This document shows positions 31,917 through 43,751 of a stretch of DNA of 64,000 nt, in pieces; position 1 is the first letter of the stretch; every line of letters begins with the position of its first letter. The notes below the pieces were generated by a model that was given only the letters and a program-made list of their open reading frames with translations, had not been told where the DNA came from and did no database searches. The DNA comes from Leptidea sinapis (lineage: Eukaryota; Arthropoda; Insecta; Lepidoptera; Pieridae): positions 5,215,501 through 5,279,500 of the forward strand of contig NC_066286.1 in NCBI RefSeq assembly GCF_905404315.1, in the 5' to 3' direction. The translations under genes were made by a program, and so were the position numbers.

Positions 31917-32481
31917 CTGTGGAGATATGTTTGTGTAGATATCGGTCGAATGTAGTATCATTGCAAATTTTCAACAATGCTCGCGTTCTTGTAATTCAAA
32001 GTCAATTAAACTTTATTCAATTAGGCTTACATTAAGCGCTTTTGAATTGTCAATATAAATATTTAATTTAAATTACTGAATTTACAATATTATGTTCGAC
32101 AAAATCAACTGTTTTAGCTTAGCTCGTGAGAACATACAAAAAACTCAACGGCCACTCGTTTCAATCAAATAGAGTATTTTACAATGGCTGTAATATACAA
32201 ATCAATTTTGTTGGTAAGGTGCTGCATCCAATATATGAATCATTATGTAATATAGTATGTACTACGCATTACATAATATTTCTATGAACCTACAATACCT
32301 AACGTAGATTAAGTAGTCTGTGGCACCAAAAAACTGTGCTTATTTGGCGACATTAAAATACGATACTCAATGCTTTTTAGGTCATAGAGTATAGACTTTT
32401 AAAGACTCATTGAAGTATGTACTTATATTAATGATCGTGACTGTATAAATGACAGATAAAATTAAAGGAATAGAAACATAC
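31917..32481. other. Intron between exons 9 and 10, left part
   Basis: AT-rich intron with no recognised repeat or coding domain. Confidence 0.45.
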
Positions 32482-33203
32482 TAATACAGCGAAACCAGGT
32501 TAAGTGAGACATCGTGGGACCTGCAAATTGGTTTCACTTATAGAGGTATTCAACATACCCAGTGTCTCAGATATCCAGGTATAAATAAATATCTGTCTCA
32601 TTTACAGAGGGTTCCATTAATAGAGGTAAGAAAACATGTTATTTCAGATATAGAAGTGCAATTATTAAATAAAATAAAGTGTTATGTAAACATTATAAAT
32701 GATTTTAAACAAAAAAATAAAGGTATACATATACAAATGTAATAAACAAAAATATTCAAACGCGTTTTTATGAATTTATACAATATGGAACAGAATATAT
32801 CAATTTAGAAAATCGTCATTATAGTTTTTCTTTAGTTAGTTAATTAGTTTCAAATAAACTTCCTTATGATAGTAAGGAAAACTAAAACTGAAGTTCATTG
32901 AAGTTCAAAATTACTTACGTAGTTAAGTGCGGGATTTGCGGGTAGAATAAGATGTAAGTAAATAAACCAAACGATGTTTTCTGAGTTACAGAGGTTTATC
33001 CATATAAAATTCACTCGTTGTTTAAGTTGTAGAGGAAACGATGATGATTAATCGAAATAAAGAATCCCAAATATAGAGATTTGTTTCGGCCCACTAACAA
33101 AGGTAATTCAGTACCAAAGTACATATTGGGACCTCAGCATGAGTTCCAGTTATGGAGGTTCCTCACTTATCCAGGTCCCCCTTAAACAAGTTTGACTGTA
33201 TGT
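32482..33203 (+). mobile_element. Tc1/mariner-type MITE with stepped internal repeats
   Basis: The ends are imperfect inverted repeats (ATACAGCGAAACCAGGTTAAG at the left; CTTAAACAAGTTTGACTGTAT at the right) next to TA. Inside, variants of CACTTATMSAGGT and related steps recur on both sides. It is about 720 bp without a coding frame. Confidence 0.6.
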
Positions 33204-33251
33204 GATTAGATGTGTATGTTAGTATAAGAATGATATAATATAATATCTCAC

Positions 33252-33408
33252 CTTGATTTGATCAGTTTGTACTCTCCAGAATTGTTGAATGCCCAAATGA
33301 ATTCACTGGGAGGAGGGTTTGAGTCTATTTTGCAAAGTAATTGAACAGTCTCGCTTCTCAAAGCTCCGTAAGCTTGACCGTCGACAGAAGCATCGCATTT
33401 CGGTGAAT
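33252..33408 (-). CDS. Sidestep-like exon 9, Ig5 first half
   Basis: The acceptor AAATGAACAG and donor GTGAGA bound a 157-bp exon. It reads SPKCDASVDGQAYGAL, then SETVQLLCKIDSNPPPSEFI, then WAFNNSGEYKL, which is the B-strand Cys and C-strand Trp of an Ig domain. It joins exons 8 and 10 in frame. Confidence 0.9.
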
Positions 33409-33529
33409 CTGTTCATTTGAATTAATTAAATGTGAATAATCTTATCAAATATTTTGTGGCTATTGCAGGGGATCTTAGCTCAAGATTCTTATTAATTGAA
33501 CTAGATCGGATTGAGAAGAATGGAATTTG

Positions 33530-34025
33530 GATATTTTTTTATGGAAAAGGAGGACAAATGAGCGTTTCACCTTTTTTTTATATAAGAGGGGGCAAACGGG
33601 CAAGAAACTCACAGGATAGGGAGAGGTGAGGCAACTACCCATGGAATCCGCAATATCAGATGTCAAGAGATTCGTTGCCGGCCTTTAAGGTGGAGGTATG
33701 CTCTTTTCTTGAAGGTCCGTAATTCGTATCGGTTCGGGAAAACCGCAGCCGGTAATTGAGGCAAAAAATTTCTTGCAAAATGTGCGATTGTGGAATGCCA
33801 CACGTCAACGTGATTCGGGTGGTACTTTGCAATGTCCGGTGGTGGAATTCAGCCACTGGAATCAACCCGAACAGCTCTGAGGACTCTCCATGATAAATGA
33901 GGTAGAAGATGCATAGAGAACCCACATCCCCCACCTGGTGTTAAGTGATTATCGACGCCCACATTATCTTGAACACTCAACACCAGAGGAGTTAAAGGAG
34001 CGTTGCCGGCCTTTAAGGAAAATGT
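33530..34025 (-). repeat. LINE-B 3' fragments (two, in reverse)
   Basis: Two degenerate LINE-B 3' ends lie in tandem. The first carries TTGCCGGCCTTTAAGG near 33672. The second carries TGTTAAGTGATTATCG near 33940 and GCGTTGCCGGCCTTTAAGGA near 34000. Confidence 0.65.
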
Positions 34026-34577
34026 AATAATTATTGTATAAATATACATCTTCAGATGATAATTTTAAAGGATGTGATGACTAAAAATTATAAAGGTGTC
34101 ATCAATTGACTATTATCTGACTATTAATAATTAAAACCCAAATTAGTTACTGTTTATCTTGATGTTTGATATAACTTCCCTAAAATTACATCTCGACTGT
34201 AAGCTAATTAAATAAAAGCGGATCCAGGTAGTGCCAATTATTGCCTTGAATTAATTAAATTAAATTTTATTTGCGACACCATTGTAATACCCGAGGTTTA
34301 ATTCTTACAAATGGTGAGATTAAACTCGAGGAGTCTCGTGACAAGTGAGCTCAATATGTACCAGTTTGGGTTCCAATTAAATTTGTAAATTGCCCGTTGA
34401 GTGGTATCAATTTTAGAGCAATGTTGACCGCTTAGATCAAGGATTGGTTTGATTTCTCAATTATTAAAATAATTACATAGCCAGAGCCTTAATAATAACT
34501 ATACAAGAAGTGAACTAACGAACAAATTTACTCCACAATTAAGTAGCGTTGCTTTGGTGCCTAATCTTTTTTATTGG

Positions 34578-34815
34578 TTATACGCCCTGCCCATTACGAT
34601 TCAGTGTCACTCAGGATTCTTGAACTAACCAAAAAATCTGAGCGGCACAACAATTGCGCTCGTCACCTCAAGACATAAGATATTAAGTTTCATTTGCTCA
34701 GTAATTTCACTAGCTACGGCGCCCTTTAGACCGATACACAATAATGTTTACACATTACTACTTCACGGCAGAAAAAGGTGTCGTTGTTGTGGTTCCCATA
34801 ATCTACCTTGCATCC
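34578..34815 (-). repeat. SINE-A copy
   Basis: CGCCCTGCCCATTACGATTC, CACTCAGGATTCTTGAAC, TCATTTGCTCAGTAATTTCA, GGCGCCCTTTAGAC and CCCATAATCTACC identify it. Reverse orientation. Confidence 0.78.
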
Positions 34816-34870
34816 TTTTTCTTTTAAAGCCCCGGGGAAGCACAGGGCAAATAGAGAAAAAGGTGCTTAA

Positions 34871-35196
34871 CGGCCGTTCCCAATATACTATCTACAGATA
34901 GAGATAAATCACTACCTTCTACTTTCAGTAATTATTAGCTATCAATAATTTTAAGTTGTCCCAATATACCCGATAAGTCATTCTTATCGCCGTATATTGG
35001 GACGCGTTAATTGCAATTTCCATACAAACGTCTATCGCTGGTGAGCTATATATACATCCTCCCATTGACAGACAGCGTGTACGGATAAGGTGAGTTACCG
35101 TGGATAAATTAATTGGGACAGAAAAGTCAACGATAGTCACGATTTTTATGTCAAGTAGGCTACAACCGGAGATAGACTGGATATTGGGAACGGCCG
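34871..35196 (+). mobile_element. MITE-1 copy 2, next to exon 8
   Basis: 326 bp between CGGCCGTTCCCAATA and its complement ending at 35196. It lies in the intron 37 bp beyond the exon 8 donor. The target duplication is unclear here. Confidence 0.75.
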
Positions 35197-35233
35197 TACG
35201 TCAATTTAAGCCGATATATAGTTCTTCACTCAC

Positions 35234-35393
35234 ATCTGACGATTAAGTTGAGGTCATTGCTGGAGCCAGTTCCCTCTTCGTTCATTGCAGCACAGCTGTA
35301 GTCTCCAGCATTACCGCGGCTCACTTGTTGCAGCACCAAAGTGCTCTCACTCAAGATCACCCCACTTTGAGGGTTGTGACGAAGCTCTACTCC
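35234..35393 (-). CDS. Sidestep-like exon 8, Ig4 second half
   Basis: The acceptor TTTGGTTAG and donor GTGAGTG bound a 160-bp exon. It reads GVELRHNPQSGVILSESTLV, then SRGNAGDYSCAAMNEEG (F-strand D-Y-x-C), then LNLIVR. It joins exon 7 in phase 0 and exon 9 after one base. Confidence 0.92.
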
Positions 35394-35484
35394 CTAACCA
35401 AATATTAATAATATATTCATGTAAAATTATCGTATTGTCCAGTGCACCTATTTCTGTCTTAAGACTCTGTGTGTATCATTTTTA

Positions 35485-35790
35485 TGGAAGAGCAGGACAT
35501 ACGAGCGTACAAGTCAGCTGATTTAAAGAGATCACCAATGCCCATATTCTTTTGGAACAACAGAGGAAATGCAGGTGTACGCGCTTTTTTGGGAGGAAGG
35601 AAGCTCACTCCTTAGGTGTACGTGGAAGAAAGTTCCTTGAAACTGCACTGTGGATGAACGCCACGAATCCGGATGGTAGGGATAATATCCTAATTTGTGG
35701 CGTGTCTTGCGAATGTAGAATTCGGTGGCATAAATCATGCCAAACAGCTCTTCGGAACACTAATCATACTGCTGTGTTTCGGTTCTAAGG
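35485..35790. repeat. LINE-B fragments, rearranged
   Basis: Pieces of the LINE-B 3' end occur in inverted arrangement (AGAGATCACCAATGCCCATA; GGAAGAAAGTTCCTTGAAAC; GTGGCGTGTCTTGCGAA). The coding frame is broken. Confidence 0.55.
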
Positions 35791-36603
35791 GTTGTTTAAT
35801 TGCAACCACCTGAAAGTTGAGACTCTTAAGTTTGCGAAAAGAATGGGACCACTTTTTGTGTCGTATTACACTATGATTGAAATGGATTTCGTTTGTGATG
35901 TGTTATATTTCATTAATGCTATCAATGTTGCTATAAAATCCGGTTGATATTGCCCGGATTTCCATTTAAAAAAAAAAAATAACATAACTACAATGAATAA
36001 GATAAATCTGATGTCACGTGTGATGACAGTACACTGGCTCGTTGGCCGAAATAACTGCTACCTCTGTTTCTTAAGGTTATCTTGATCTAAGAGTTCTAAT
36101 TAAGATTTTTATGAATAAAAAGGGGCTCGCTGGGATTTGCGCCTGATCTTCTCAGATCTGAGGAATACTTTTTTGAATGGGTGGTAGATTTTGACTTTCA
36201 ATAAGTGATTGCTTATCCTATTTTGAATAAAAATATTTGAATTTTAATATCTCTATTCAAACGCCTTTGTGGCACTTTGATCAATATCCAAATAGTGTTT
36301 TTGTTTGATTATTATATTATTGAAAATAAGTTTTAAAACTAAATTGAAAAAAATAATCATTTGTTTTTAAATATTATGAAATTTCAAATTTTAATACAAA
36401 ACTTCAAAGTTTTGACTTAGTACAACTGCCAATATATTTTATGTTGTTTTCTTCATACAATATGATCTTCAAATATTACTCCCTCGCGTATCGTTAGTGT
36501 TTCAGCAGTGTTTTTGAATATTGAGCCATACACCGTTTTCGTCAACCAAATTTAAAAATATTGTGATATTTTATATATTAACAATATAAACCGACACACA
36601 TAC

Positions 36604-36734
36604 CTGCTTAAACCATGACAGTTTAGTTGCCTTGGGGTTTGCTTGAACACGACATTCGAAATAAACATCATCACCTACGGTAATGTTGTGTGGATTCAAA
36701 TTGGAACCAAACTTTAAAGTCACAATTGGAATAT
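36604..36734 (-). CDS. Sidestep-like exon 7, Ig4 first half
   Basis: The acceptor CTTTGCAG and donor GTATGT bound a 131-bp exon. It reads IPIVTLKFGSNLNPHNI, then VGDDVYFECRVQANPKATKL, then SWFKQ. The Ig B-strand Cys and C-strand Trp are present, and the SNLNP...DDVYFEC pattern is strongly Sidestep-like. Confidence 0.93.
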
Positions 36735-36944
36735 CTGCAAAGAAATTATTGTATTAAATTGTTTCTAAGACAGTATTGGTCAGAGATCAGTCATATTTTG
36801 AATAAAAACAAATATATACCAATTTTATCTAATAATTAATATCGATGCATCGGTTTTCTATAGGTGTTTCATAATTCAATGTATCCATTAAAGTTACATG
36901 ATTTATGTTTACACTTTCAAAATAAATAATAAATCCACTCCTTA

Positions 36945-37075
36945 GCTTTTTTTTTATGGAATAGGAGGACAAACGAGCGTACGGGTCACCTGGCCGCCCA
37001 CATTCTCTTGTAACACCAGAGGAATCACAAGAGCGTTGGCGGCCTTTAAGGAAGGTGTACGCGCTTTAGCTTACA
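36945..37075 (-). repeat. LINE-B 3' fragment
   Basis: ATGGAATAGGAGGACAAACG, AGCGTACGGGTCACCTG and CACAAGAGCGTTGGCGGCC match the LINE-B 3' end in reverse. Confidence 0.72.
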
Positions 37076-38209
37076 AACAATTTTGTAATATGTTTATATA
37101 TTTTACTACCTTTTCTTTACTATTTTGTCTAAAATCGATAAAAGACTTAGGACAATGTTGGCTGTCATTATTAACATTGTTTATTAAATAAGCAGCACTG
37201 AATCTCAGCAGTAAGTATAAAACTAGTTTATGTAAAAAAGATAATGGAATGTGAACTGAACGTGGCTCAAATACTTCAATTTATTTTTCTCTAAACTTTT
37301 AATTCTCAGACAAGTATAGCCGAAAGTTTACTAGAAAAATATATTGATAAGTCGGACACTACGTTTATTTTTAAGACTATCTCAGCCAAAGATCAAGTCA
37401 TATTAAGCGAAATGTACTCAGGAAAGCATATAAAACAGTTAACCAGTACACTTATATTGAAGATAGAAGTGTAGTGCATGTTTCAAAAGAAACCTTATTG
37501 TATTTTTTGATATTATCAGCAGTGAGGTTGTTCAATGATTTATTTTACTGTTGAGAAAATCTACTGATATCGATAGTTAGTGTTACTTTTGCAATTTAGC
37601 GTTAGATATTACTATGACGACATGTTTTTCATTTCATTTTCACAGAAGGACGTATTTTCTTTGTTATATCTCTTTTACCACCAACTTTTCGTTATATATT
37701 TCAGATTTCTGATAATGTATCTATATTATATAACAAAGACACTAAGATATTGGTTTTTCCTAATCATGCCCAATACCTTGGAGCCTCTTTCAGGTAATTC
37801 ATTAATCAGCGGCTTAGAAAAAAGAAGGAAATTAAGAAACCAAGGATTAACTATTGTCAACTTCTCAGTTTGCCCACATATTTAATAGTGTATATAATAT
37901 TGCAAGAATACATGACATTGTCGTTGCAATGATTTTTTTCGTGTTGAGTGAATACTAAAATTGTTTTCAGCATCACGAATAAAGGGCGCATATTTGCTCG
38001 ATAACACAAAACACCGTATAACAAAATTTCCATAATACAAGAAAGATAATAATATGTTCTATAAGTTTTTTCTCTTATTTTTAAATTTATTAAAGTTTTA
38101 GGTAGGTGATATTTGATTTCGCAAATTAATTGAAAAAAAATATATAATTATGATGATATCGTCTGCTTGTATTAACCTGGGTTATAAGATTGATTGATTG
38201 ATAACTCAC
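37076..38209. other. Intron between exons 6 and 7, no feature recognised
   Basis: AT-rich sequence. A 101-residue plus-strand open frame (37580-37885) is low in complexity and has no recognisable domain. Confidence 0.45.
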
Positions 38210-38351
38210 AATGTACATTGAGCTTCCAGGAGTCTTGAATGACTGCATCATGTATCCTCGGATTATCAGCTCTGCAGGTGAGTTTCACGTTATGATCCTC
38301 GGCTTCAGGCGTCAGAATCACTACGCTGGTTGTAGAGTTTGAATCAGAAAA
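38210..38351 (-). CDS. Sidestep-like exon 6, Ig3 second half
   Basis: The acceptor TTGCTTCTCAG and donor GTGAGT bound a 142-bp exon. It reads FSDSNSTTSVVILTPEAEDH, then NVKLTCRADNPRIHD, then SWKLNVH, the F and G strands of an Ig domain. It joins exons 5 and 7 in frame. Confidence 0.92.
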
Positions 38352-38483
38352 CTGAGAAGCAAAAGTAAGTATTTTGTACTCACAAAATTCACGTACAAGT
38401 ACATACACAATATTACAATATACAAATAAATACATAATAATATATACTTGTACATATTGTTGTAAAATTACTGCAATATTCGC

Positions 38484-38704
38484 TGAGAATGCAAAGAAAA
38501 GAATTAACACCAAAATTGATACAAGAATACCAAAAGGGCAAATTGGCCTTCATAAAAAATGATAAGTTGATAATAAAAGATCCTGAGGAATATAATAAAA
38601 GGAAAAAACAACAGTTAGAATCTTCTTCAAGTACTCCAATCCAATTCACTCCATATAAGAAAATAAATAAAGCAAATATATTGAACTTTATAACCAGACG
38701 ATGA
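38484..38704 (+). repeat. Non-LTR element ORF1-like fragment
   Basis: A 71-residue frame reads LTPKLIQEYQKGKLAFIKND, then KLIIKDPEEYNKRKKQQ. It resembles, by recall, the C-terminal FP-type domain found in ORF1 of lepidopteran LINEs. It is antisense to the host gene, inside an intron. Confidence 0.55.
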
Positions 38705-39009
38705 TCTTCATCGTCAATTTCTATTTAAAAAAGCTTGCATTACTGACAACCATATTATTAACTGGCATTGTAATATTGAATCTGACAAACAATTACAAAA
38801 AATGGTCTTTTATGCAAATATTATACTCATTACTACTTATCCAACGATAAGATCCACTCTAATGAAATAAATGTATTCTGCTTAAAACTTTGATTGATTT
38901 GATTTGAACTAAATACTGCAATAAATACTCAAGTTCATACTATTAGCACTACACCAATCGAGTAGAGTATCAAGATCCAATTGTAAATTAATACAATCAG
39001 TAACAGTTT

Positions 39010-39720
39010 AAATTCGATTAAAAGTTTAAGGTCATTCGCATAAAGGAGGGAAAAATAACTTAGGGTCATTAATATATATGAAAAATATCAATGGGCTGAG
39101 ATTGGATCCCTGAGGGACGCCGGAAAGGATAGAAACTCGTCGTGAGCAGAATTCCTGTAGAGCTACTGAGTGACTACGATTGAATATATAAGACTTTATC
39201 CAACGTAAGAGGCAACTATGCAGACCCATAGTCTCCAATTTACAGGCCAATATTCCATAGTTTACTCTATCAAAAGCTTTTTGGATGTCAGTATAGATAG
39301 TCAACTTGACCATGATCGTTGAAAGCTCTACAAATAAAGTTTGTCCATCAAGTTACTGGCGGTTGACCTTCCTTTTAAAAAAAAATCGTGTTGCTTCTGA
39401 GTGATATGCAGGATAAAGTGGTGGTATAGGTATGGGTCGTAAACTAAGGATTTTAATATTGTGGAAAAACTGGATAAGATGTATGTAAGATATATGCTTG
39501 TAGGCTTATAATTAGTACAGTCGCCCAGGGTACACGATTTGTGTATTGATATGATGTGTGCTTATTTCCAAATATGAGGGAAAATACAAGTTTGTATAGA
39601 TTTATTAAAAATCAAGTAAAGAGGCTCTATCAGAGTCTCGGCGCAATTTCTAGTGTGTGGTATCATTAAAAAATCATTTATGTTACAGTAACCTTTAGCA
39701 CATAAACAATATTTTGTTTT
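39010..39720 (-). pseudogene. Jockey-like LINE reverse transcriptase fragment
   Basis: The frame 39313-39032 reads IYTDIQKAFDRVNYGIL, LRWIKSYIFNRSHSVAL and ILSGVPQGSNLSPLIFFIYI, which are the conserved non-LTR RT blocks. Upstream, the TSNL-type segment continues with stops up to about 39720. The catalytic FADD block is missing. Confidence 0.8.
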
Positions 39721-40044
39721 GGACATTTTCTGGGTTCAAGTTCTAAAAGGACCTACATCGTCCTGCAAAGGACTTACTAACTCGACTTAGCCGATACATA
39801 ATTAGTTTATGTTTATTACTAAAAAACTAGCACATGCCCGCAGAGGTTTCAATATATTTCGCAATAGTTGTTAAAACTATTGCGGAGGGTAGATTCAAAT
39901 ATTATTTTTACTGTTTTTTATTTTATAACAGGCTTAGAAACTCGATCTTTAAATTAAGTTTAAATAGTTAAATGATATTCAATGAATCTTGATGTGTGTG
40001 TTTGCAAATAGGTTATTTGCAATCACACACGTAAAACTACTCAC

Positions 40045-40196
40045 ATATTGGATATTTTTTCTTAACAATTTGACTCCCTTCCACCAGGTGATAACGGCAG
40101 GTGGCCTGGATCCAGTACTCCTGCACTTGATCCTGTAATCGTGGTCTGCAGATAGCTTGCTGCTCTTGTTGGTGATCTGAACCGTCAGAGGCCGCA
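40045..40196 (-). CDS. Sidestep-like exon 5, Ig3 first half
   Basis: The acceptor AAATTTTCGCAG and donor GTGAGT bound a 152-bp exon. It reads RPLTVQITNKSSKLSADH, then YRIKCRSTGSRPPAVITWWK, then GVKLLRKNI. The SRPPAVITWWK motif is a Sidestep/nephrin-type Ig signature. Confidence 0.93.
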
Positions 40197-41099
40197 CTGC
40201 GAAAATTTTCAAATAAATCTCGTCATGGTCAAACATGTCTTCTTAGTCATAGCACTCTTGACATAGTGGTTGTGATCGTCATATAGGCAGTTGTTACACG
40301 TCTCACAATATCTCATCATCTCTTTTTGTAGCAAGTATTTCGGGTACACTTGCGGGATCCCTGTGACAGATATTATCTAAGATTTCCATCATCTAGATGA
40401 TTACTCGCGACGTCTAGTTTTTCAAATTTTCTCGGAAAAACGAGACATTCTAATCGTGTATTATTTACGTATACTAAATTATTAAATAAGAAAATGAGTG
40501 AGTTTGAAAGCAGGACCTGAAATACGTATACAAACCGAATACGAAAGCATGTATGATGCATACATTTGCCGGTGCAGTTCCTTAATAGTGTTATTAATTT
40601 CAATGAAAAAAAACACAAAGCCTATCGTATAAAATTTGAAAGATGCAATTGAGTGTCAAGATGCCACGCACACAAGCATGTAATAGTTGCCGTAATAAAG
40701 CTAGAGCGCAGCGGAGACCAATCTAAGGTGTCTACTTAAAATATTAAGTAAGGTAAGCCTTTGACACCCCAAAGATTCTAGGTTGACCGTGTTGAGTTTC
40801 TTGCGCCATCTTTCTCATTCAGAGCGCCACTTGTTTCCGAAGTGGTAGTAGTGTCTAGTATATTAGAAATGACATCAAAAATAATTATAAAGGAATCAAT
40901 TTTGAGAAAATAATTAATGCCTTTTATATAAATAATAATAAAGCCCAATACACCATTACTTTTTATGTACCAAAAAATGGTAGAGACTACAATGAAGAAT
41001 AGTTGAGAGATCGAAAATATGCAATAAGTCATTTTTGTACTGCGAGATAACCAGATTATTAGATGTTATGGACTTTCAAATATCTTCAAGGAATCATTC
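40197..41099. other. Intron between exons 4 and 5, upper part
   Basis: No recognised gene. About 40796-40970 (GAGCGCCACTTGTTTCC, TATTAGAAATGACATC) is a short shared repeat also found at 59395-59480 and 62812-62895. Confidence 0.45.
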
Positions 41100-41104
41100 C
41101 CTCC

Positions 41105-41640
41105 TCCTTGCGTCGTTTTCCTCATTACTGTGGGTTGTGACTCCCCCGCTGCATCAGTTTCTCCCATACGATTCCTCTCCATCTGCTACGATCCTTAGCC
41201 TTATGAAGGGCATCATGGAAGTTCATGTTTAGAGCAGATCGTATTTGGTTCAACCATCTCGTAGGACTGCGTCCTCTGGGACGCCTGCCATCTACCTTGC
41301 CTGTCACCATCAGCTGTTACAGATTATGACCCTCTTTACGAGCAATATGCCCAAAGAATTCCAGCATCCTACTAAGGCATATTGTGGAAAGTCTAGTTTT
41401 GACGTTAAGTGCTCTTAGAATAGACACGTTGGTGCGAAAGGCGGTCCATGGAATCTGCATAATTTTTCTCCAGCACCACATTTCAAAGGCGTCTATTCGG
41501 TCTCTGTCGGCCTTTTTCAGTGTCCAGGTCTCCGCTCCATAACTAAATATGAAGAAAACTAGTGAAGTCACCAATTTGGTTTAAGTTATTCGCGTGATGT
41601 TACGGACTCTCCATATCTTCGGCATCTGGGACATTGCATT
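41105..41640 (-). pseudogene. RTE-like LINE polyprotein C-terminus
   Basis: Two frames in series read YGAETWTLKKADRDRIDAFE, then MWCWRKIMQIPWTAFRTNV, then FFGHIARKEGH, then TGKVDGRRPRGRSPTRWLNQ. This is the region after the RT domain in RTE-type LINEs. A frameshift lies near 41310. Confidence 0.8.
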
Positions 41641-41929
41641 TTTGGCCATCCCTTTACGGCTCCTCCTCCAATATGTTCATAAACTAGCATTTTACACCTC
41701 ATATGTTTAATAACTGAACTTAGGTATTTATTTATTACGAATGTTACAGACATGGCCTCTGTAAGCCAAGATATATGCTTGAATATATACCTGCTTCAAT
41801 TCTTCTATGGGTTAAAAGAATATGTAGACCTTACAATTTAATATTAATATAGATTAAGATAAAAATAGCTTATTGATACATACAAAGGAGAACAATGTAG
41901 TTATTCTTATTTTTTTTAAATAAGGGACG

Positions 41930-42225
41930 AGACGAGCAGTACGGTCAGCTGATGGTAATTGATGCGCCCTGCTCATTACAATGCAGTGCCGCTCAGGATT
42001 CTTGAAAATCCCCAAAAATTTTAAGCAGCACTACAACTGCGCTCGTCACCTTGAGACATAAGATGTTAAGTCTCATTTGCCCAGTAATTTCACTAGCTAC
42101 GACGCCCTTCAGACCGAAACACAGTAATGCTTACACATTACTGCTTCACGACAGAAATAGGCGCCGTTGTGGTACCCATAATCTAGACGGCATCCTGTGC
42201 AAAGGAGCCTCCCACTGGTAAAATT
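41930..42225 (-). repeat. SINE-A, near full-length copy
   Basis: The best copy of the family in reverse orientation, from AAGGGACGAGACGAGCAG to GGAGCCTCCCACTGGTAAA. About 295 bp. No coding frame. Seven or more other copies lie in this window. Confidence 0.82.
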
Positions 42226-42307
42226 CCGTACCTTTTTTCAAATTATGTAAAAACTTTACTAATATTGAGATATTTCCATACTGTATATATATAGCTGTGA
42301 TACTCAC

Positions 42308-42511
42308 AGTTAATGTCCAATATGAGAAGCCTCGACAGTGGAGGTGCCAGCTTGGTGTTGGAAGACCGGCAGATGAGCCGAGCGTTGAGATGCTGGCGAC
42401 CCACGCGGGGGAAGGAGAGCGTATTGGTGGTGATGCCACCCTCCTGGTGCTCGAACGAGTCGTCTATGATAGTGTTCTCCAGGTACCAGATGAGGCTCGG
42501 TCGGGGATCGC
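42308..42511 (-). CDS. Sidestep-like exon 4, Ig2 second half
   Basis: The acceptor AATTTGGGTAG and donor GTGAGT bound a 204-bp exon. It reads GDPRPSLIWYLENTIIDDSF, then TNTLSFPRVGRQHLNARLIC, then SSNTKLAPPLSRLLILDIN. GRQHLNARLIC and NTKLAPP are strong Sidestep-family motifs. Confidence 0.95.
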
Positions 42512-42756
42512 CTACCCAAATTTAAATCATTTGTATGTTTTCCATAACAGTGCGATTTCGATTCAATTTTAAAGTAATTGGGTAAAAAATCTAACTTAAC
42601 CTTGAAAAAAGTCTTAGATAAGATGTTTTTTATTAAATTCATTATAATATTATTCTTATGGAAACATCCATGCTTTGCATACTTTGTGTATTTATGATAA
42701 AAAAAATTATACTATAATCCTGATGTGTTATTTATTTTCATAAAAAAATTAAAATA

Positions 42757-43320
42757 AGGGACGAGACGAGCAGGATGTTCAGCTGACAGTTATTGATACG
42801 CCCTACCAATTACAATGCATTGCCTCTCAGGATTCTCGAAAAACCCAAAAATTCTTTGCTACATGCAATTTCCCTCGTCACCTTGAGATAAGTTAAGTCT
42901 CGTTTTTCCAGTAATGGCTGTGTGGCGGTCCTCCACAGTGCGGTTTTCAAGGAGCTTTCTCCCTCGTACTACAAAGCTGTGGAATGAGCTTCCTTGTGCG
43001 GTGTTTCCGGGACGATACGACATGGGTACCTTCAAAAAAAGCGCGTACACCTTTCTTAAAGGCCGGCAACGCTCTTGTGATTCCTCTGGTATTGCAAGAG
43101 AATGTGGGCGGTTGTGATCACTTGACACCAGGTACGCTCGTTTGTCCTCCTATTCCATAAAAATAAAATAAATAAAAATAAATTTCAATAGCGGCGCCCT
43201 TCAGACCGATACACAATAATGCTTACACATTACTGCTTCACGGCAGAAAAAAGCGCCGTTGTGGTACCCATAATCTAGCCGGCATGCTGTGCAAAGTAGC
43301 CTCCCACTGGTAAATGCCGT
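42757..43320 (-). repeat. SINE-A split by a LINE-B insertion
   Basis: 42757-42905 and 43185-43320 are the two halves of one reverse SINE-A copy (GGGACGAGACGAGCAGGAT; then GGCGCCCTTCAGACCGATAC). The LINE-B fragment between them gives the order of insertion. Confidence 0.8.
42905..43170 (+). repeat. LINE-B 3' end with coding tail
   Basis: A 5'-truncated non-LTR element. The open frame reads WRSSTVRFSRSFLPRTTKLW, then NELPCAVFPGRYDMGTFKKS, the C-terminus of a Jockey/CR1-like LINE protein. It then has the 3' UTR ending CCTCCTATTCCATAAAAATA. Best copy of this family here. Confidence 0.78.
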
Positions 43321-43640
43321 TAGTCTTATCATACGACATCCTTGCGCCTGGGACTTCCTTTATTTCCCCCAGGGGAGCACAGGGCAACCACATTATACCC
43401 AAAAGTCGCTGTGTAAAATATATAAATAAAAGCTGAAATTAATGTACCTATTTACCCGAATCGGCACACTGAGAGACGGTTGGGAGTGCGAGATGGGACA
43501 TTACCGGGAATTCACTAACCTCTAACACTAATGAAGGATTTCCGAATAGTCCGAAACAAGTTGCTACAGAACCGATGAATCGTGAGTATTTCCGGTTTGA
43601 ACATGAAATTATTAAATTTACAAGCTATAATACTATTTAC

Positions 43641-43751
43641 CTCCATGAGTTTCACAAAGCAACTCGAGATCGTCTCCTTCGTCGAATGGCTCAAGTAGAC
43701 GAGTGTTGCTTCGGGTCTTGGCGTCCATTATCACGGGCCGCTCCGACGGTA
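43641..43751 (-). CDS. Sidestep-like exon 3, Ig2 first half
   Basis: The acceptor TGACTCTATCAG and donor GTAAAT bound a 111-bp exon. It reads PSERPVIMDAKTRSNTRLLE, then PFDEGDDLELLCETHG. The B-strand Cys follows an EGDDLELLC motif typical of Sidestep Ig2. It joins exons 2 and 4 in frame. Confidence 0.9.

Noticed and set aside
36604..43751. Treating the Ig exons as separate small genes
   Set aside because: Every exon has splice sites and joins its neighbours in phase into one ordered set of Ig domains.
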